From NCBI RefSeq assembly GCF_020497125.1, contig NC_059080.1, positions 49,045,563 to 49,109,562 of the forward strand: a stretch of DNA of 64,000 nt. The letters run 5' to 3'. This DNA comes from Mauremys mutica. Taxonomy: Eukaryota > Chordata > Testudines > Geoemydidae. Below the pieces are notes generated by a model. That model was not told the origin of the DNA and made no database searches. It saw nothing but the letters and a program-made list of their open reading frames with translations. The translations under genes and the position numbers were made by a program. Below, one piece after another: positions 12,461-24,722 of this stretch. How positions within the stretch are numbered: the first letter of the stretch is position 1; each line of letters starts with the position of its first letter.

Positions 12461-15400
12461 TTCAGTTGTTGCTCTCCAAGTATTGTCTCTTCCTCTCATT
12501 CATTTATCATCCTCCAAACTAGTGCTGGCATATAATAATTTTGGAAGGCACCTGCACTATCCCCCTCCATCTTTCCTCCTTCTCCGATATCTCCATCTCT
12601 ATTCTTCCTTCACTTCTCCTGTCCAAACCATCCTCTTCTCCCCACATGCTCAGTTTTCCTTTCTTACGCACTTACCCAGGTTCTTCTGTCTTTCCATTGA
12701 GACCACAGCAGGCTTGAAAACCCTCCTAGTATGGCTGGGGGTGGAGTGGAGTGGGGAGAATTGCAAAGGAAAGAGAGGCACCTGGAGGCCCAAAGAACCT
12801 CCCATAGGTAGGTTGGGTGGCCAAGACAGGACCTGCAGCAGCCTGTAGATGAGGTAAGTGGCAGCTGCTGGAAGACCAGTATTGAGAGAAGTGGAGCAGA
12901 GCTGTCTGGTCTCACAGAAGCTCACAGCACAGCAGTATCATTGCTGCAGAGGTTATAGGCAGGCTTTTCCATCTGGTACTCCTTTTGTCACTGCCTTTGT
13001 CACCTACGCTGTATACATTGCTGACATCACACAACCATTCCTAGGAGCACCCAGTGTGTAGTTTGCATGTCCCTAAGTGGCTCTAAGCTCACAATTGTCA
13101 CTCTGACTTTTTTTGCTTTGACAAATCCATGACTTCTCCTAAAATTTACTCCTATAAGCTTACAGCCCTAATTGTGTTCAGTGGTATATTGAGCACTCAC
13201 AGTAACTATGGCAGTCATGCTTAGAAGTGAACACCTCTAGCACAATTTTTACCTGTAATTTAAAGAGAGGAATAATGAAGATGACTGGTTTGTACCAAAT
13301 GGCATCTTGTTTCTCTGAGCAGAAATTATTCTAGCGACATATAAGGAATTAGTAAGGCCACATTTGAAATGTGATGTATTGTTCAACCTGTTTATAAATA
13401 GAATATTTTTAGAAAGAAAAAAAACTACAACAGAAGGGAGTCAGAATGTTACAGGAACTATGAGATCTCAGTTCTTCAGAAAGGTTAGAGAAGCTATGGT
13501 ATACTGTGGAAAGACTATTTATGAGAGGGAACCCCACTGAGGTTATATTGTTTTTTGAAGGGAATAGAAAATTGATAAAATAAGGCTCTTTAGGTTAATG
13601 TCAGGTAAAATTATACAAGATGGTTATAGGTGTCTAAAGTAAAGCTACCAAAGGACCAGATTCTGATGCCATATTCACATTGACTAGTTTCTTATTCCAT
13701 AAGTGATCCCACTGAAGTTTAATGGGATGACTCCTGGAGGAAAGCGCTACTGAACTGGAGTAAGGGTATTAGAAATTACAGGAACTTGGGAATCTCTTTA
13801 CATCAGTAGGAGTCAAGACTGAAAATAAACCAATAACGGGAGCAACAAACACAAAATAACCTAAAAAGGAGCTAGACAAGTATTTGGAAGAAATAATGTT
13901 GTAGGATGGGCCCATCGAAGAGTGTGCCTAAGAATGACTTTCCGACAAGCCATTAAAATGTTTTGCACAAGTGCACTATTAACACATCAAATCTGGTATG
14001 TTATATATACATAGACGTCATCTGTGCAATTGTATTGGAAGGTGCTTCCAATACTTGTCATAGAGCTCACTAATCCCAGTAGTAATGCCAGCTGTTGTTT
14101 ATCATTTCTGGGCTATAGCCAATAAAGCATTTACTTCTGTTGCACCTACATGGTCCTCTCTGTGCTCCTGGTGCCTGCCTGCAGTACAACAGGATGGTAG
14201 TGAGGCTATGTGATGTACAGTATAGGGTGGAATGCGTATGCTTTTCTGGTGCCATAATTTTAATAACTCTGAGATTCTCTAGAGGTTCAGTGCCCCTTGA
14301 TACTTTTATACCAGTAGAATTAATTGAAATGGGGTTACCTGAAATAATGCAACTGATTTTTATTTTTTAGTAGAGGGAACCTTTCTTCTTTTACTTGGTA
14401 TATATGTAAAAAAAAGGAGGAAATAATTTTTAAAGCTATAATACTATATTAAGAGGGACAAAAAGATAAATAGGTTCTCAGCTGGTGTAAAATGGCATAG
14501 CTCCATTATTTCAATTGAGCTGTACTAGTTTACATAAATTGAGGATCTTGGGCACACAGCAAGGTGAGTTAAGGACAAAGTGGTGTCTTAACTTGAAATG
14601 TGATCAGACCCTCAATATTATTTAAGAATTTTTTAATAATATATGTGTTTAAGCCAACTTGACTTTTGATTTCTTGCAACCACAGAAAATCTGTTTTCAC
14701 CATTTCCTTCCTTCTGCTTCGGTGTCCATTCCCATTCCCCTCCCCACCCACCCGTAAATAGCAGTTTGGGGTTTGGAAGAAACTGACTCCAAATATAGTG
14801 AAACAAAGTGATTGTTTCAGTGGTTTTTTGACACTGGACAAATGGCATTGATAGAACTGAAGGTAACTCTTCTTAAGTAAGAATTCACTGCCTTTCCAAA
14901 CTGGTATTACTTAGGGCCTTTGTTTTTCTTACAAACTCTTGCAACCCCAGTTAACTGCACCTAGAAACCTTATCTGCTCAGCCTAGGGATATAGTGCGTC
15001 TGCTTTCTTAGAACAAATGATATTAAAATTAAAAAGTCAGCCATCAGGAAAGGCCCAGGATCTAGCATCTGCATCTTAAACCTCTGTATCCATGTTGATA
15101 GAGCAGAGTACTACCATAGTCACCCCATGGCAACGAAGCAGCAAGCATTTTGATTGTTGTTGTGGCTTCTTAGCTAATTAGTGTCACCTTTGAGTAAATG
15201 GAAGCAGAGTGATTCACAAACTGCCAAAACAGTGATGCTGTTGTATTAGAAACACAGGTTATACTTAAATTTATTACAGAATCATTTAAAATCTGTGAAA
15301 GCTGGAATAATACCTTCCCCACTCTTGTAAAGTGCTTTGAGATTTTGGAATGAAAAGTGCTATCTAAGTCCAAGGTGGTGGTGTGATCTAATTTAGTTTA

Positions 15401-15664
15401 GAGGTGTCTTTTAGACTCACATAAAAAATAATTTACAACAACTTCAATGTTTGTTTGAGAAATCCAACACTGATCTGACTACCAGTGCTTTGAAAATGAA
15501 ACACTCCATTTTCACTGCAGGAGGCAACAGTTTTGCCAAAGTAACATTGCTTGAATTCTCCTCAGAGAGATCCAGTAACTGGTTGAAAGTGAGTTCATGA
15601 TTAAAAATAAGAAATGTAATATATGTATGTTTAATTCTAATTGGTAATTTTTCTTTTCTTTCAG
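12461..15664 (+). other. FARP2: FARP2 intron, no recognised gene
   Basis: This is the remainder of the intron between exons a and b. It is AT-rich, with a pyrimidine-rich stretch around 12560-12680. I see no further exon in the correct phase and no structured RNA. Confidence 0.55.
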
Positions 15665-15754
15665 CGATATCCAACAGAGAAGGTGTATTTCATAGCAAAG
15701 GAGATTCTTGCTACTGAACGGACATATGTGAAAGACCTAGAAGTCATTACAGTA
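15665..15754 (+). CDS. FARP2: FARP2 exon b: start of the DH (RhoGEF) domain
   Basis: The acceptor TTCTTTTCTTTCAG ends at 15664, and the donor gtaaga begins at 15755. The 90 bases are 30 whole codons (phase 0 to 0), starting RYPTEKVYFIAKEI and containing ATERTYVKDLEVIT. This is the first helix (conserved region 1) of the Dbl-homology domain, in which the invariant Glu of the ERTYV motif contacts switch I of the Rho GTPase in this family. FARP2 is a GEF reported for Rac1 and Cdc42 downstream of plexin and integrin signalling. The DIRS element in the following intron begins only about 70 bases after the donor. Confidence 0.93.
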
Positions 15755-16212
15755 GTAAGAGAGTTAAATTTCTTTAATGTTGTTGTTCCTCACACCAGGT
15801 TTTTAACCATTACCTTGAAAAAATAGAAATTCTTTTTCTAGTGCTGTCCCTGTGGGTGCTCCACTTCAGGTGCTGGTGCGCTCTGGCACCGTCAATTAGA
15901 GATGTATGGTAGCAGTATCTGTGCAGGTCGCATGTGCTCAGTAGGCATCTTGCGGTATCGTTGGTGCCGCGTCTAGTGCACACACGACCTGAGCCATCCG
16001 GTTCCTTCTCAGCCGTCCTCTGCTGAAGACTGAGCTCAGGGGCAGTGTTTGTCACTCTCACCAAACTTTTAAAAACAACAGTTTAAGTAGTTAGTCTTTC
16101 TAATAGTTGTAGTTAGTGTTAGTGATAGTTTTAGTAAAACAAAAAAAAAAGTTTACATTCTCAGTTTACACTCCCCATAGTTTCCCCACACTGGGGTCAG
16201 TTAACCGTTAAG

Positions 16213-16362
16213 ATGCCTGGCTCCCCAGGCTTTAAGCAATGTGGCTCTTGCCATGAAGCAGTGCCTGTTTTGGATGGACACTCTTTGTATGTCCAGTGTC
16301 GTGGGGAGGCGCATATCCCGCAAAAATGCATCCACTGCAGTAATCTGAAAGCAAGAGCCTGA
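16213..16362 (+). pseudogene. DIRS gag-like Cys-rich ORF1 remnant
   Basis: A 49-codon frame starts MPGSPGFKQCGSCHE and holds a Cys/His pattern: CGSC, then VQCRG, then KCIHC. The spacing suggests the zinc-binding N-terminal segment found in turtle DIRS ORF1 proteins. A TGA at 16360-16362, apparently from a CGA codon, ends it; related sequence (RDRDVRLK) continues in frame after the stop. A nucleic-acid-binding capsid role is inferred from position only. Confidence 0.55.
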
Positions 16363-16496
16363 CGTGACCGAGATGTCCGCTTGAAAATGATACTGATGGA
16401 GAAATCTCTCCAACCAGAGCCAGACCAACAGACCACATCTCTGGGCACCCTCCATGCAGGGACGGGAGACGTGTCTCCCTCTGAAAGACTGAGGAA

Positions 16497-17615
16497 GAGA
16501 ACACAAATGGGAAATGAATGACGGAGTCCTACTATCCATATTCTGCCGGTGGGGCACTCCCCTCATCGACCTGTGCGCATTTGTGTTTTTTTGGAGATGC
16601 AAAATGTTCTGCTCAAGAGCGGGAATGGGACCACAATCACTGAGGGACATCTTCCTCATCACATGGGATGCACACAGTCCAGATGATGATAGCACTCTTC
16701 AGGGATCTAGGGCTACAGATAAACAAATGAAAATCCACTTTAATCCTTGTCCAGCAACTGGACTTCATTGGGGCACATATCAGTGCCATAGAAATCAAGG
16801 CATCCCTGCCCCGCACAGATTTGCAACTCTGACAAACCTTATCTCAGAGTTAAGAGTCAGCCCCCAAATAGTGGTTCGTACTGTCCTGCAACTGCTAGGA
16901 CACATGGCAGCTTCAGCGTTCGTAGTACAACACGCAGGACTACATATGCCCTGCCTACAGGGCTGGTTAAGCTCGGTATACATACCCAGCATGCACAGCC
17001 TGCACAAATGACTTCCAGTGCCACCCCATATCCTGGACTCTCTCCACTGGTGGACAAGACCAGAAAATGTATGCATTCCAACAGGAACCCCCATCAATAG
17101 TAATAATGACAGATGCCTCGCTGATAGGCATCGGCACATGATTCCAGGCAAATGGTCTCTTGCGAAGACTGTTACACATCAATCTACTAGAGCTATGCGT
17201 GGTCCACAATGCCAGCAGACACTTTCTGCCTCGCATAAAGAACGAATCAATTCATATGACTGACAACATTGCCTGCATGTTTTACATCAGTTGCCAAGGG
17301 AGCGCTCAATCTCACTCACTAGGCACCGAAGCCATGAAACTGGAACTAGTGCATACATCATAACATAAACATTTCAAATTCCTACCTTCCCGGCTGTTAG
17401 AACACGACGGCAGACACACTCAGCAGGTATGCCTCTTGAGAACACAAATGGGAAATGAGTGACGGAGTCCTACTATCCATATTCTGCCGGTGGGGCACTC
17501 CCCTCATCGACCTGTGTGCATTTGTGGTTTTTTGGAGATGCAAAATGTTCTGCTCGAGAGTGGGAATGGGACCACAATCACTGGGGGACATCTTCCTCAT
17601 CACATGGGATGCACA
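16497..17615 (+). repeat. 178-bp direct duplication inside DIRS element B
   Basis: Bases 16497-16674 and 17438-17615 are near-identical (both run from GAGAACACAAATGGGAAATG to CACATGGGATGCACA), offset by 941 bp. In a normal DIRS this stretch (WGTPLIDL and following) comes after RNase H. The second copy is in the expected place; the first sits directly behind the gag-like frame. A duplication or template switch fits. Confidence 0.85.
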
Positions 17616-17860
17616 ACTCGTACGTGTTCCCACAGATTCCCCTAATATCATTCGTGGTACACAAGATACGCCTAGACAAGGCCAAGTTCATCCTCATAGT
17701 CCTGATGTGGTCCGGGCAAGCATGGTACCCTTACCTGATGAACATGGCGATACGCGCCCCTCAAGCTCTCCCTTGCCATCTGGACCTGTTGTCTCAGAAC
17801 AACAGTTGCACTCTTTGCCCAAATCTGGAGAAATTCCACCTACAATGGAATGGCTATTAG
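16690..17860 (+). pseudogene. DIRS RT/RNase H remnants of element B
   Basis: Frames at 16514-17011, 17160-17363 and 17459-17860 carry pieces matching those of element A at the window start: LLGHMAASAFVVQHAGL (like WLGHM in A), TDNIACMFYISCQGSAQS (like TDNMASMFYINRQG in A) and WGTPLIDL (like WGTPQVDL in A). The order is conserved, but frames change several times and the main RT palm is missing. The sequence is non-functional. Confidence 0.7.
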
Positions 17861-17865
17861 CCAGA

Positions 17866-18060
17866 ATGGGTAAGAATGGTGTCCCTAGCCTCTGTTCGTC
17901 AGAGGATGGAGATGGATGGCAGGAGAGAGATCACTTGATCATTGCCTGTTAGATTCACTCCCTCTGGGGCACCTGGCATTGGCCACTGTCAGTAGACAGA
18001 TACTGGGCTAGATGGACCTTTGGTCTGACCCGGTACGGCCTTTCTTATGTTCTTATGTAC
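17866..18060 (+). mobile_element. CR1-like 3' tail inserted in DIRS element B
   Basis: The piece reads CTGGGCTAGATGGACCTTTGGTCTGACCCGGTA and ends in two copies of TTCTTATG, a LINE-style tandem 3' end seen widely in turtles and crocodilians. It breaks the DIRS sequence between the RNase H remnants and the recombinase. The left edge near 17866 is approximate. Confidence 0.65.
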
Positions 18061-18099
18061 AAACATGGTTCCTGCATGGTTCCATTATGGCAAACTAGC

Positions 18100-19113
18100 C
18101 TGCTCGGAACAAGTCAAACACATGTTACTAAACAGCAGGAAAGTAACCACGCATAATACTTACCTTCAAAACCGGAAGAGATTCTCCTCCTGGTGTCAAG
18201 AAAAACACATGCCGGCCTCCACAACACTGCTACCATTAGTGCTGGAATACCTACTGGAGCTGAAACACTTAGGTTTAGCAGCAAGCTCAATCAAAGTCCA
18301 CCTTGCGGCCATTACAGCATTCCATCATGAGGTTGATGAGACCTCAGTCTTCGCGCACCCCATCGCTTAACACTTCCTCACGCGTCTCCAGAACATTTAC
18401 CCAGAGGTTCGCCAACCTACTTCGGCCTGGGACCTCAGTCTGGAATTAGCCACCTGTTCCCTCCTACGCTTGGTCACTATTGTTTCTGCCTGATGGGTGA
18501 GTGAGATAGGGGCTCTCGTGGCTGATTCTCCCTACACAATATTCTTCAAAGACAAGGTCATTCTACATCCGCACCCAAAATTTCTACCAAAGGTAACATC
18601 ATCCTTTCATATGAACCAACCAGTCCATCTTCCTACGTTCTATTCCAAGCCTCATGAGACTCCAACAGAGACTGACTTGCATAGATTGGACATCAGGGGA
18701 GCATTAGCGTTTTACCTGGAAAGGACCAAACCTTTCTGGAAATCTCCTAGACTTTTTGTTTCTACTACCAAGTGTTCAAAATGCTGTGCAGTATTCACTC
18801 AGACTGTCTAAATGGATCTCTACATGCATTCAACATTTGCTATCATATTCGGCATGCAGACCTTCTTACCCACATCAGAGTGCATTCCACACGATCAGTT
18901 TCAACCTCTATAGCGTTCCTTAACAATGTTTCTATACTAGAGATTTGTAGGGTGGCCACTTGGGCCTCTGTCCGCACATTCACTGAGCACTATGCAATCA
19001 CTCAAGACTCTAGGGCTGATGCCATAGTTGGCCTAACTGTACTTATCTCTGTGACTCAAATGAACCTGAAGTCCCTCCTGCCTTCTGAGGGGCAATGCTT
19101 TACAGTCACCTGA
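18100..19113 (+). pseudogene. DIRS tyrosine recombinase of element B, decayed
   Basis: The N-terminal part (18047-18370) has LLNSRKVTTHNTYLQNRKRF and LGLAASSIKVHLAAITAFHH, parallel to the recombinase of element A. Later frames hold TKPFWKSPRLFVS and, at 18772-19113, the catalytic C-terminus with VHSTRSVSTSIAF, EICRVATWAS and TEHYAI. These carry the expected H-x-x-R box and presumed catalytic tyrosine. Frameshifts separate the blocks, so the gene is dead. Confidence 0.72.
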
Positions 19114-19830
19114 AGTGGAGCACCCACAAGGACAGCACTCAAAGAAGAAGAGAGTTTTGCAGTAACTGAGGTTCTTCAAGATGTCTCCCTGTGGGTGCTC
19201 CACTAACCACCCTCCTCCCCTCTATTTTGGAGTTCGCTGCTAGGACTCTGTGATAGAGAAGGAACTGGAGGGCTCGGGTTGTGCGCGTGCTAGATGCGGC
19301 ACTAACGGCACCACAAGATGCCTACTGCGCACACGTAACCTGTGCGGATACTGCCACCATAAATCTTCGATTGACAGCACTGGGATGCACCAATACCTGA
19401 AATGGAGCACCCACAGGGACACATCTCGAAGAACCTCAGTTACTGCAAAAGGTAACTATTTGGGAGTCACCTACAGTGGAGCACTCATAGGGATACTACC
19501 CGAAGACAAAGAAGAAGTTATTCACTTTGTGCAGTAACGATGGTTCTTTGATATGTTTGTCTCTATGGATGCTCCACGACCCACCCTCCTCCCCTTTACT
19601 TGGGAGTTTTGCTAATAAATACTGCTGTAGAGAAGGAACTGTGGGGGAAATGCCTGTGAATGCTAGCTAGCCTCGTGGTAGGTGAGGCAATGCACATGTG
19701 TGGATGGGACGGACTGCTATTGAAATTCTCTGATTGGCAGCGCAAGGACACATGCACACTTACAGTGGACCACCCATAGGGGGGACACATCTCGAAGAAC
19801 CATCGTTACTGCACAATGTGAGTAACTTCC
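19109..19830. repeat. Compound inverted terminal units of DIRS element B
   Basis: Three terminus-like modules follow the recombinase. First is the inverted copy of the element's start (19109-19140). Second is a unit of about 290 bp whose own ends are inverted: GTAACTGAGGTTCTTCAAGATG at 19160 against the CATCTCGAAGAACCTCAGTTAC-type end near 19443. Third is a diverged similar unit from GTAACGATGGTTCTTTG (19535) to AAGAACCATCGTTACTGC (about 19812). DIRS elements do have unusual split or inverted repeats; this chain looks like nested or iterated ends. Confidence 0.6.
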
Positions 19831-20364
19831 TCCTCTTTCACCTGAGAAATTCTAAACTGTACATAAGATAACTGAAATACTTGGCACCTCAAAGACATAA
19901 GGTATGTTCCCTTCCTCCCTGTGAAAACACTAGGAACTAAAGATATTAAGAAAAAACATATAATACAAAGTAAAATGTCTCCAACTGCTGAATAACTCCA
20001 TTTACTGTTACAAGATTTACAAAAGAACCATTACATTAGCGTTGAAATAAAAGCAGTTATACAACACTGGTTGTGGGAAAGTTCCAGAATCACATAATTT
20101 ATTGTGGTTGTAGAATAGTCTATCTGCATCTTGCCACTGGAACATGGAATATGCCTATGGCTGGGGCCAAATGACTTGCTTCAAATTTTTGAAGCTTGGC
20201 GAGGATAGAAATTGCATCTTTCTTTATACTCTCTAGATGATCTCTTTCTTAGACGTTTCCCTTTCCCTCCTGCTCTTTCTCTCCCTGTATCTTCAGGAGC
20301 TAAAATTCAGATTGTCTGTTAATAATATTTGACAAACAACCATTATTTATATTTTCTCCTGCAG

Positions 20365-20498
20365 TGGTTCCGCAGTGCAGTCATCAAGGAGAACGCCATG
20401 CCTGAAGGTCTGATGACACTGCTCTTCTCTAATATAGATCCAATCTATGAGTTTCACCGAAGTTTCCTGAAAGAGATGGAGCAGAGGGTAGCACTCTG
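20365..20498 (+). CDS. FARP2: FARP2 exon c: DH domain
   Basis: The acceptor TTTTCTCCTGCAG ends at 20364, and the donor gtaaga starts at 20499. It enters in phase 0 (W of WFRSAVIKENAMPEG) and leaves with two bases of a Trp codon. It encodes LMTLLFSNIDPIYEFHRSFL, the segment between DH conserved regions 1 and 2 that is highly characteristic of FARP1/FARP2. The Trp codon is completed by the first base of the exon at 22236. Confidence 0.95.
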
Positions 20499-21584
20499 GT
20501 AAGACTTAATAGTGAGCTTTGTGCCTGAGTTCTTGGGGATTGTCTGCTGTATGCTCAGGCAAAAGCTGTAGATGATCCTTCAAATCTGTACAATTTGGCA
20601 CTTCTGAAACTGTGTAAAAGGAATATATGAAGAGGTGTTTTTAAAAATATAAATTATAGAAGGGGAAAAACTACTCTTAAAATACTCTTAAAAGGCCACA
20701 ATTTCATGCATTATTGTCCCCACAATCCCTCAGATTTGTACATGTAAATGATATAATAGGGGATCTAATCACCCTTTTTGTGTATAGTTATGTACTCAGC
20801 ATGCACAGGTGTGAGTTTTTTCAGCAGAACCTATTGCTCCCTGTTCCAAAATTTTGACCTCATTTTCCTGGCCCTAGCAAAGAGAAGAAACACAAGGTCA
20901 AAAGGATAATAGTACATGTTCTTTTGGGGTGTTTTACTTTGTCAGGTTAAAGTATCTCCAAATAAAGTAACTGGAAAACAAATGTTTCTATGAATAAAAG
21001 ATGCATAAGGCAAAGTTATTAATTTCTCACAGAACAGCTTTTCTGATTTTAGAGAAGGGATTCCAGGACCAATGACCTTTGTGTTATTTTCATGTAGCCT
21101 GAGACATAACGTACTGGAATCCAACTAGCCATCATAGGTCGAATGTGCTAAGTTCTGTTCATGGAATTTAATTGATTTAGTGATTTTTCTACCTCTTTAT
21201 AGTAGCAAACCAGATTTTCTCTGTGTAGACCCTGGATTTCATGACTTGGTGGTTGTGCCTCAGCTTATGAAGATTCTGCCAGAGAGGGCATAAGCCAAAT
21301 AATTGTATATGGTTACAGCAGCCTAGTTCTGGAAGAGCAGAAGTGAACAAATACAGGGTACAAAAACAACTCAAACTCAGATGGTACTCTGTCAAGATTA
21401 TTTTTACAAATCTCTGAACAGTTATACCAACCTCATCGTGGAATTAATTTCTGATCCTTTGCTCATGTGATTGTGGGGTGGGTGTGGTTGTGGTTGGTTG
21501 ATCTTTTGTGGCCACCATATTTGGTGTTCCCCATGATTTCAACTGAAGTAGGAAGCATGGGGAGATGGATCGAAAGGGAGAATA

Positions 21585-22119
21585 TTCAGCACTGGTGAGG
21601 CCTCATTTGGAGTACTGTGTCCAGTTTTGGGCCCCACACTACAAGAAGGATGTGGATAAATTGGAGAGAGTCCAGCGGAGGGCAACAAAAATGATTAGGG
21701 GGCTGGAGCACATGACCTATGAGGAGAGGCTGAGGGAACTGAGATTGTTTAGCCTGCAGAAGAGAAGAATGAGGGGGGATTTGATAGCTGCTTTCAACTA
21801 CCTGAAAGGGGGTTCCAAAGAGGATGGATCTAGACTGTTCTCAGTGGTAGAAGATGACAGAACAAGGAGTAATGGTCTCAAGTTGCAGAGGGGGAGGTTG
21901 AGGTTGGACATTAGGAAAAACTTTTTCACTAGTAGGGTGGTGAAGAACTGGAATGGGTTACCTAGGGAGGTGGTGGAATCTCCTTCCTTAGAGGTTTTTA
22001 AGGTCAGGCTTGACAAAGCCCTGGCTGGGATGATTTAGTTGGGTTTGGCCCTGCTTTGAGCAGGGGGTTGGACTAGATGACCTCCTGAGGTCCCTTCCAA
22101 CCCTGAGATTCTATGATTC
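21585..22119 (+). mobile_element. CR1 LINE 3' fragment
   Basis: A 5'-truncated CR1 has its ORF2 C-terminus still open ([16 protein letters not shown], then [33 protein letters not shown] and [20 protein letters not shown], stopping near 22038). A 3' UTR follows, ending ACCCTGAGATTCTATGATTCT. It is very close to the CR1 at 28.0-29.8 kb and lies in the same orientation as FARP2, about 115 bases before exon d. Confidence 0.9.
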
Positions 22120-22235
22120 TAATAAGTCTTGTTTCCTTTCGTTATCCAAAAGTCATCTTTAGTAGACTCAAAAAATTGTGTATCTAGGGCCCTCATCTTA
22201 GTACAGTTTCTCATTCCATTGTTTGTTTATTTCAG

Positions 22236-22317
22236 GGAAGGACAATCCAACTCTCATGTGAAAGGAGATTATCAACGGATTGGAGATGTCATGCTGAGGA
22301 ACATGTGCATGCTGAAG
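22236..22317 (+). CDS. FARP2: FARP2 exon d: DH domain
   Basis: The acceptor TTTGTTTATTTCAG ends at 22235, and the donor gtagaa, weaker than the consensus, follows 22317. The first base completes the Trp codon from exon c; the rest is EGQSNSHVKGDYQRIGDVML and RNMCMLK, ending in phase 0. It joins without a gap to EFTSYLQ in the exon at 32913. The segment is part of DH conserved region 2 in the family. Confidence 0.93.
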
Positions 22318-23753
22318 GTAGAAGAATTGACTCTTGAAACTCTGAGATTTTTAGATCAGCATCACTTATTGACAGGGCAGTAGTTCCAATTGTAGCATTT
22401 TCACCCAACTCAGTGATTTGTAAATTAATTGATTATGGTTTGTAAATCACTTTAAAACAAAATTTAACAGGAGACTATTTGTAGCAACTAACACTACTGC
22501 CATTGTATATTTATACCACCTACATCTAAGACCAGATATGAGCTGGCTGCTTAGAAGACTAAGCATTTGTCTGCATGAGGAAATTAAGCAGCATAGATAT
22601 AAAGGAACAATTATTCCACTATAGCGATGCCAGTATAACTCTGTTTTTTTGTTTTGTTTGTTTTTTTAAATTCTGGAGTAATTATTCTGGAATGAAATCA
22701 TTTTTATTCAGGAATAGTGTTCACACACAGTTTTATACTAGCATAATTGTAGCAAAATAATATAATAAAAGTATTCTGAGTTCTTCAGTCATTGGCATTA
22801 TCTGTATCTGCCTTTTTGATCTATCTTCAGTTTGTTTTTATAACATGAACTATAAGAGAGAGTTAAAAATATCATGATTTTGGTGCAACCAATCTCTACC
22901 ATAGTAACTAATTTTTACAGAATTTTGTATCCTCTGTCTCAGTGGACATCTGGTTTTGTTTGATTTTTGTGGTGTGGTGGGAGGTGTCTGTCCTGCTATC
23001 TTTAAACAACCTTAACTTTGGGTTCCATTCCAGGTTCTGGAGAGGAATGTACTATCGTGGGCACAAATCCTTTTGCTGGTCTCTTCCCTACCCCTATCTC
23101 TTCAACCCTGTCTCTACCCCTCTGAGTTCTAGTCTCTCTCTCTTTCGGGCTTGCAGTCAGTCCCAAAGCTTACCCAGCTTAAACTGGTTTTTCATTTGCT
23201 TGCAAACTTTACACATGTCCACATTGCCAGTACTAGCTCCTTTCTCTTTGGTTGTTAAATATTATGTACACTCTTCATAGATTGTAAACTATAATTACTA
23301 CTAAGCAGCAATAGCAACTGTATTGTAACTTTTTAATTTAATTTTTTCTTTCGAGAATCATGTTACTGTTTTATATGGCATAGACTCAAAAATTAGGAAA
23401 CACCAGAACTAAGGCTGCCTCTGCAACCCTAATTCAGCCCCCTTGTGTTATATGCATTATGATAGTAATTAATTATCGGATCACATACTGTTTTTTCCAC
23501 ATGATGCCTGTCTCATTCAGGGCACAGGATGGCTCTCTTAATGAACAATTATTCAATATTTCCTTTTATCTTTGTTGTTTAATATGTGGCCCCAGGCCAT
23601 CCCATGAGATGGCGTGTCATCTGCATTTTAGAAATTGGGAACTGAGGCACAGAGAAATAAATATGAAAAATATCTCTTAATTTTGGAATATTCCTTTTGA
23701 AATACCTTGGACCTGATTTTTCAGCATAATTAGCATCATATATCACTTTATAT
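22318..23753 (+). other. FARP2: FARP2 intron, unique sequence with a MIR-like core
   Basis: There is nothing gene-like in this stretch. At about 23600-23670 the sequence GCATTTTAGAAATTGGGAACTGAGGCACAGAGA is a reverse-strand MIR core. The rest is AT-rich intron. Confidence 0.55.
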
Positions 23754-24722
23754 AGAATCATAGAAGATTATGATTGGAAGAGACTCATAGACTTTAAGGT
23801 CAGAAGGGACCATTATGATCATCTAGTCTGACCTTCTCCACAATGCAAGCCACAAAATCTCATCCACTCACTCCTGTAACAAACCCCTAACCTATGTCTG
23901 AGTTATTGAAGTCCTCAAATCGTGGTTTAAAGACCTCAAGGTTCAGGGAATCCTCCAGCAAGTGACCCGTGCCCCACGCTGCAGAGGAAGGCAAAAAACC
24001 TCCAAGGCCTCTGCCAATCTGCCCTGGAGGAAAATTCCTTCCCAACCCCAAATATGGCAATCAGTTAAACCCTGAGCATGTGGGCAAGACTCACCAGCCA
24101 GCACCCAGGAAAGAATTCTCTGTAGTAACTCAGATCCCACCTCATCTAACATCCCATCACAGACCATTAGGCATATTTACCTGCTAATAATCAAAGATCA
24201 ATTAATTGCCAAAATTAGGCTATCCCATCATACCATTCCCTCCATAAACTTATCAAGCTTAGTCTTGAAGCCAGATATGTCTTTTGCCCCCACTACTCCT
24301 CTTGGAAGGCTGTTCCAGAACTTAACTCCTCTAGTGGTTAGAAACCTTTGTCTAATTTCAAGTCTAAACTTCCTAGTGTCCAGTTTATATCCATTTGTTC
24401 TTGTGTCCACATTGGTACTAAGCTTAAATAATTCCTCTCCTTCCCTGATATTTATCCCTCTGATATATATGTATAAAGAGCAATCATATTTCCCCTCAGC
24501 CTTCTTTTGGTTAGGCTAAACAAACCAAGCTCTTTGAGTCTCCTTTCATAAGACAGGTTTTCCATTCCTCAGATCCCTAGTAGCCCTCCTATGTACCTGT
24601 TCCAGTTTGAATTCATCCTTCTTGAACATGGGAGACCAGAACTGCACACACTAGTCCAGATGAGGTCTCACCAGTGCCTTGTATAACGGTACTAACACCT
24701 CCTTATCTTTACTGGAAATACC

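Larger units (their letters stand above)
15826..19830 (+). mobile_element. DIRS-type retrotransposon B, rearranged, in a FARP2 intron
   Basis: The element contains a Cys-rich gag-like frame, RT/RNase H fragments and a tyrosine recombinase, with long inverted ends. The left end (GTGCTGTCCCTGTGGGTGCTCCACTTCAGGTG at 15841-15872) reappears inverted at 19109-19140. A further inverted copy of the first 170 bases or so lies at 19251-19415, and a third, weaker terminus-like unit runs to about 19830. A CR1-like piece has been inserted at 17866-18060. The reading frames are broken throughout. The order differs from a standard DIRS element because of an internal duplication. Confidence 0.75.

Noticed and set aside
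15641..15826. Open frame through exon b into the intron as a complete small gene
   Set aside because: Exon b has good splice sites at 15664/15665 and 15754/15755, and its phases match the FARP2 exons on both sides.
16497..17615. CRISPR-like or regulatory direct repeats
   Set aside because: There are only two long copies within a DIRS element; they match its coding sequence.
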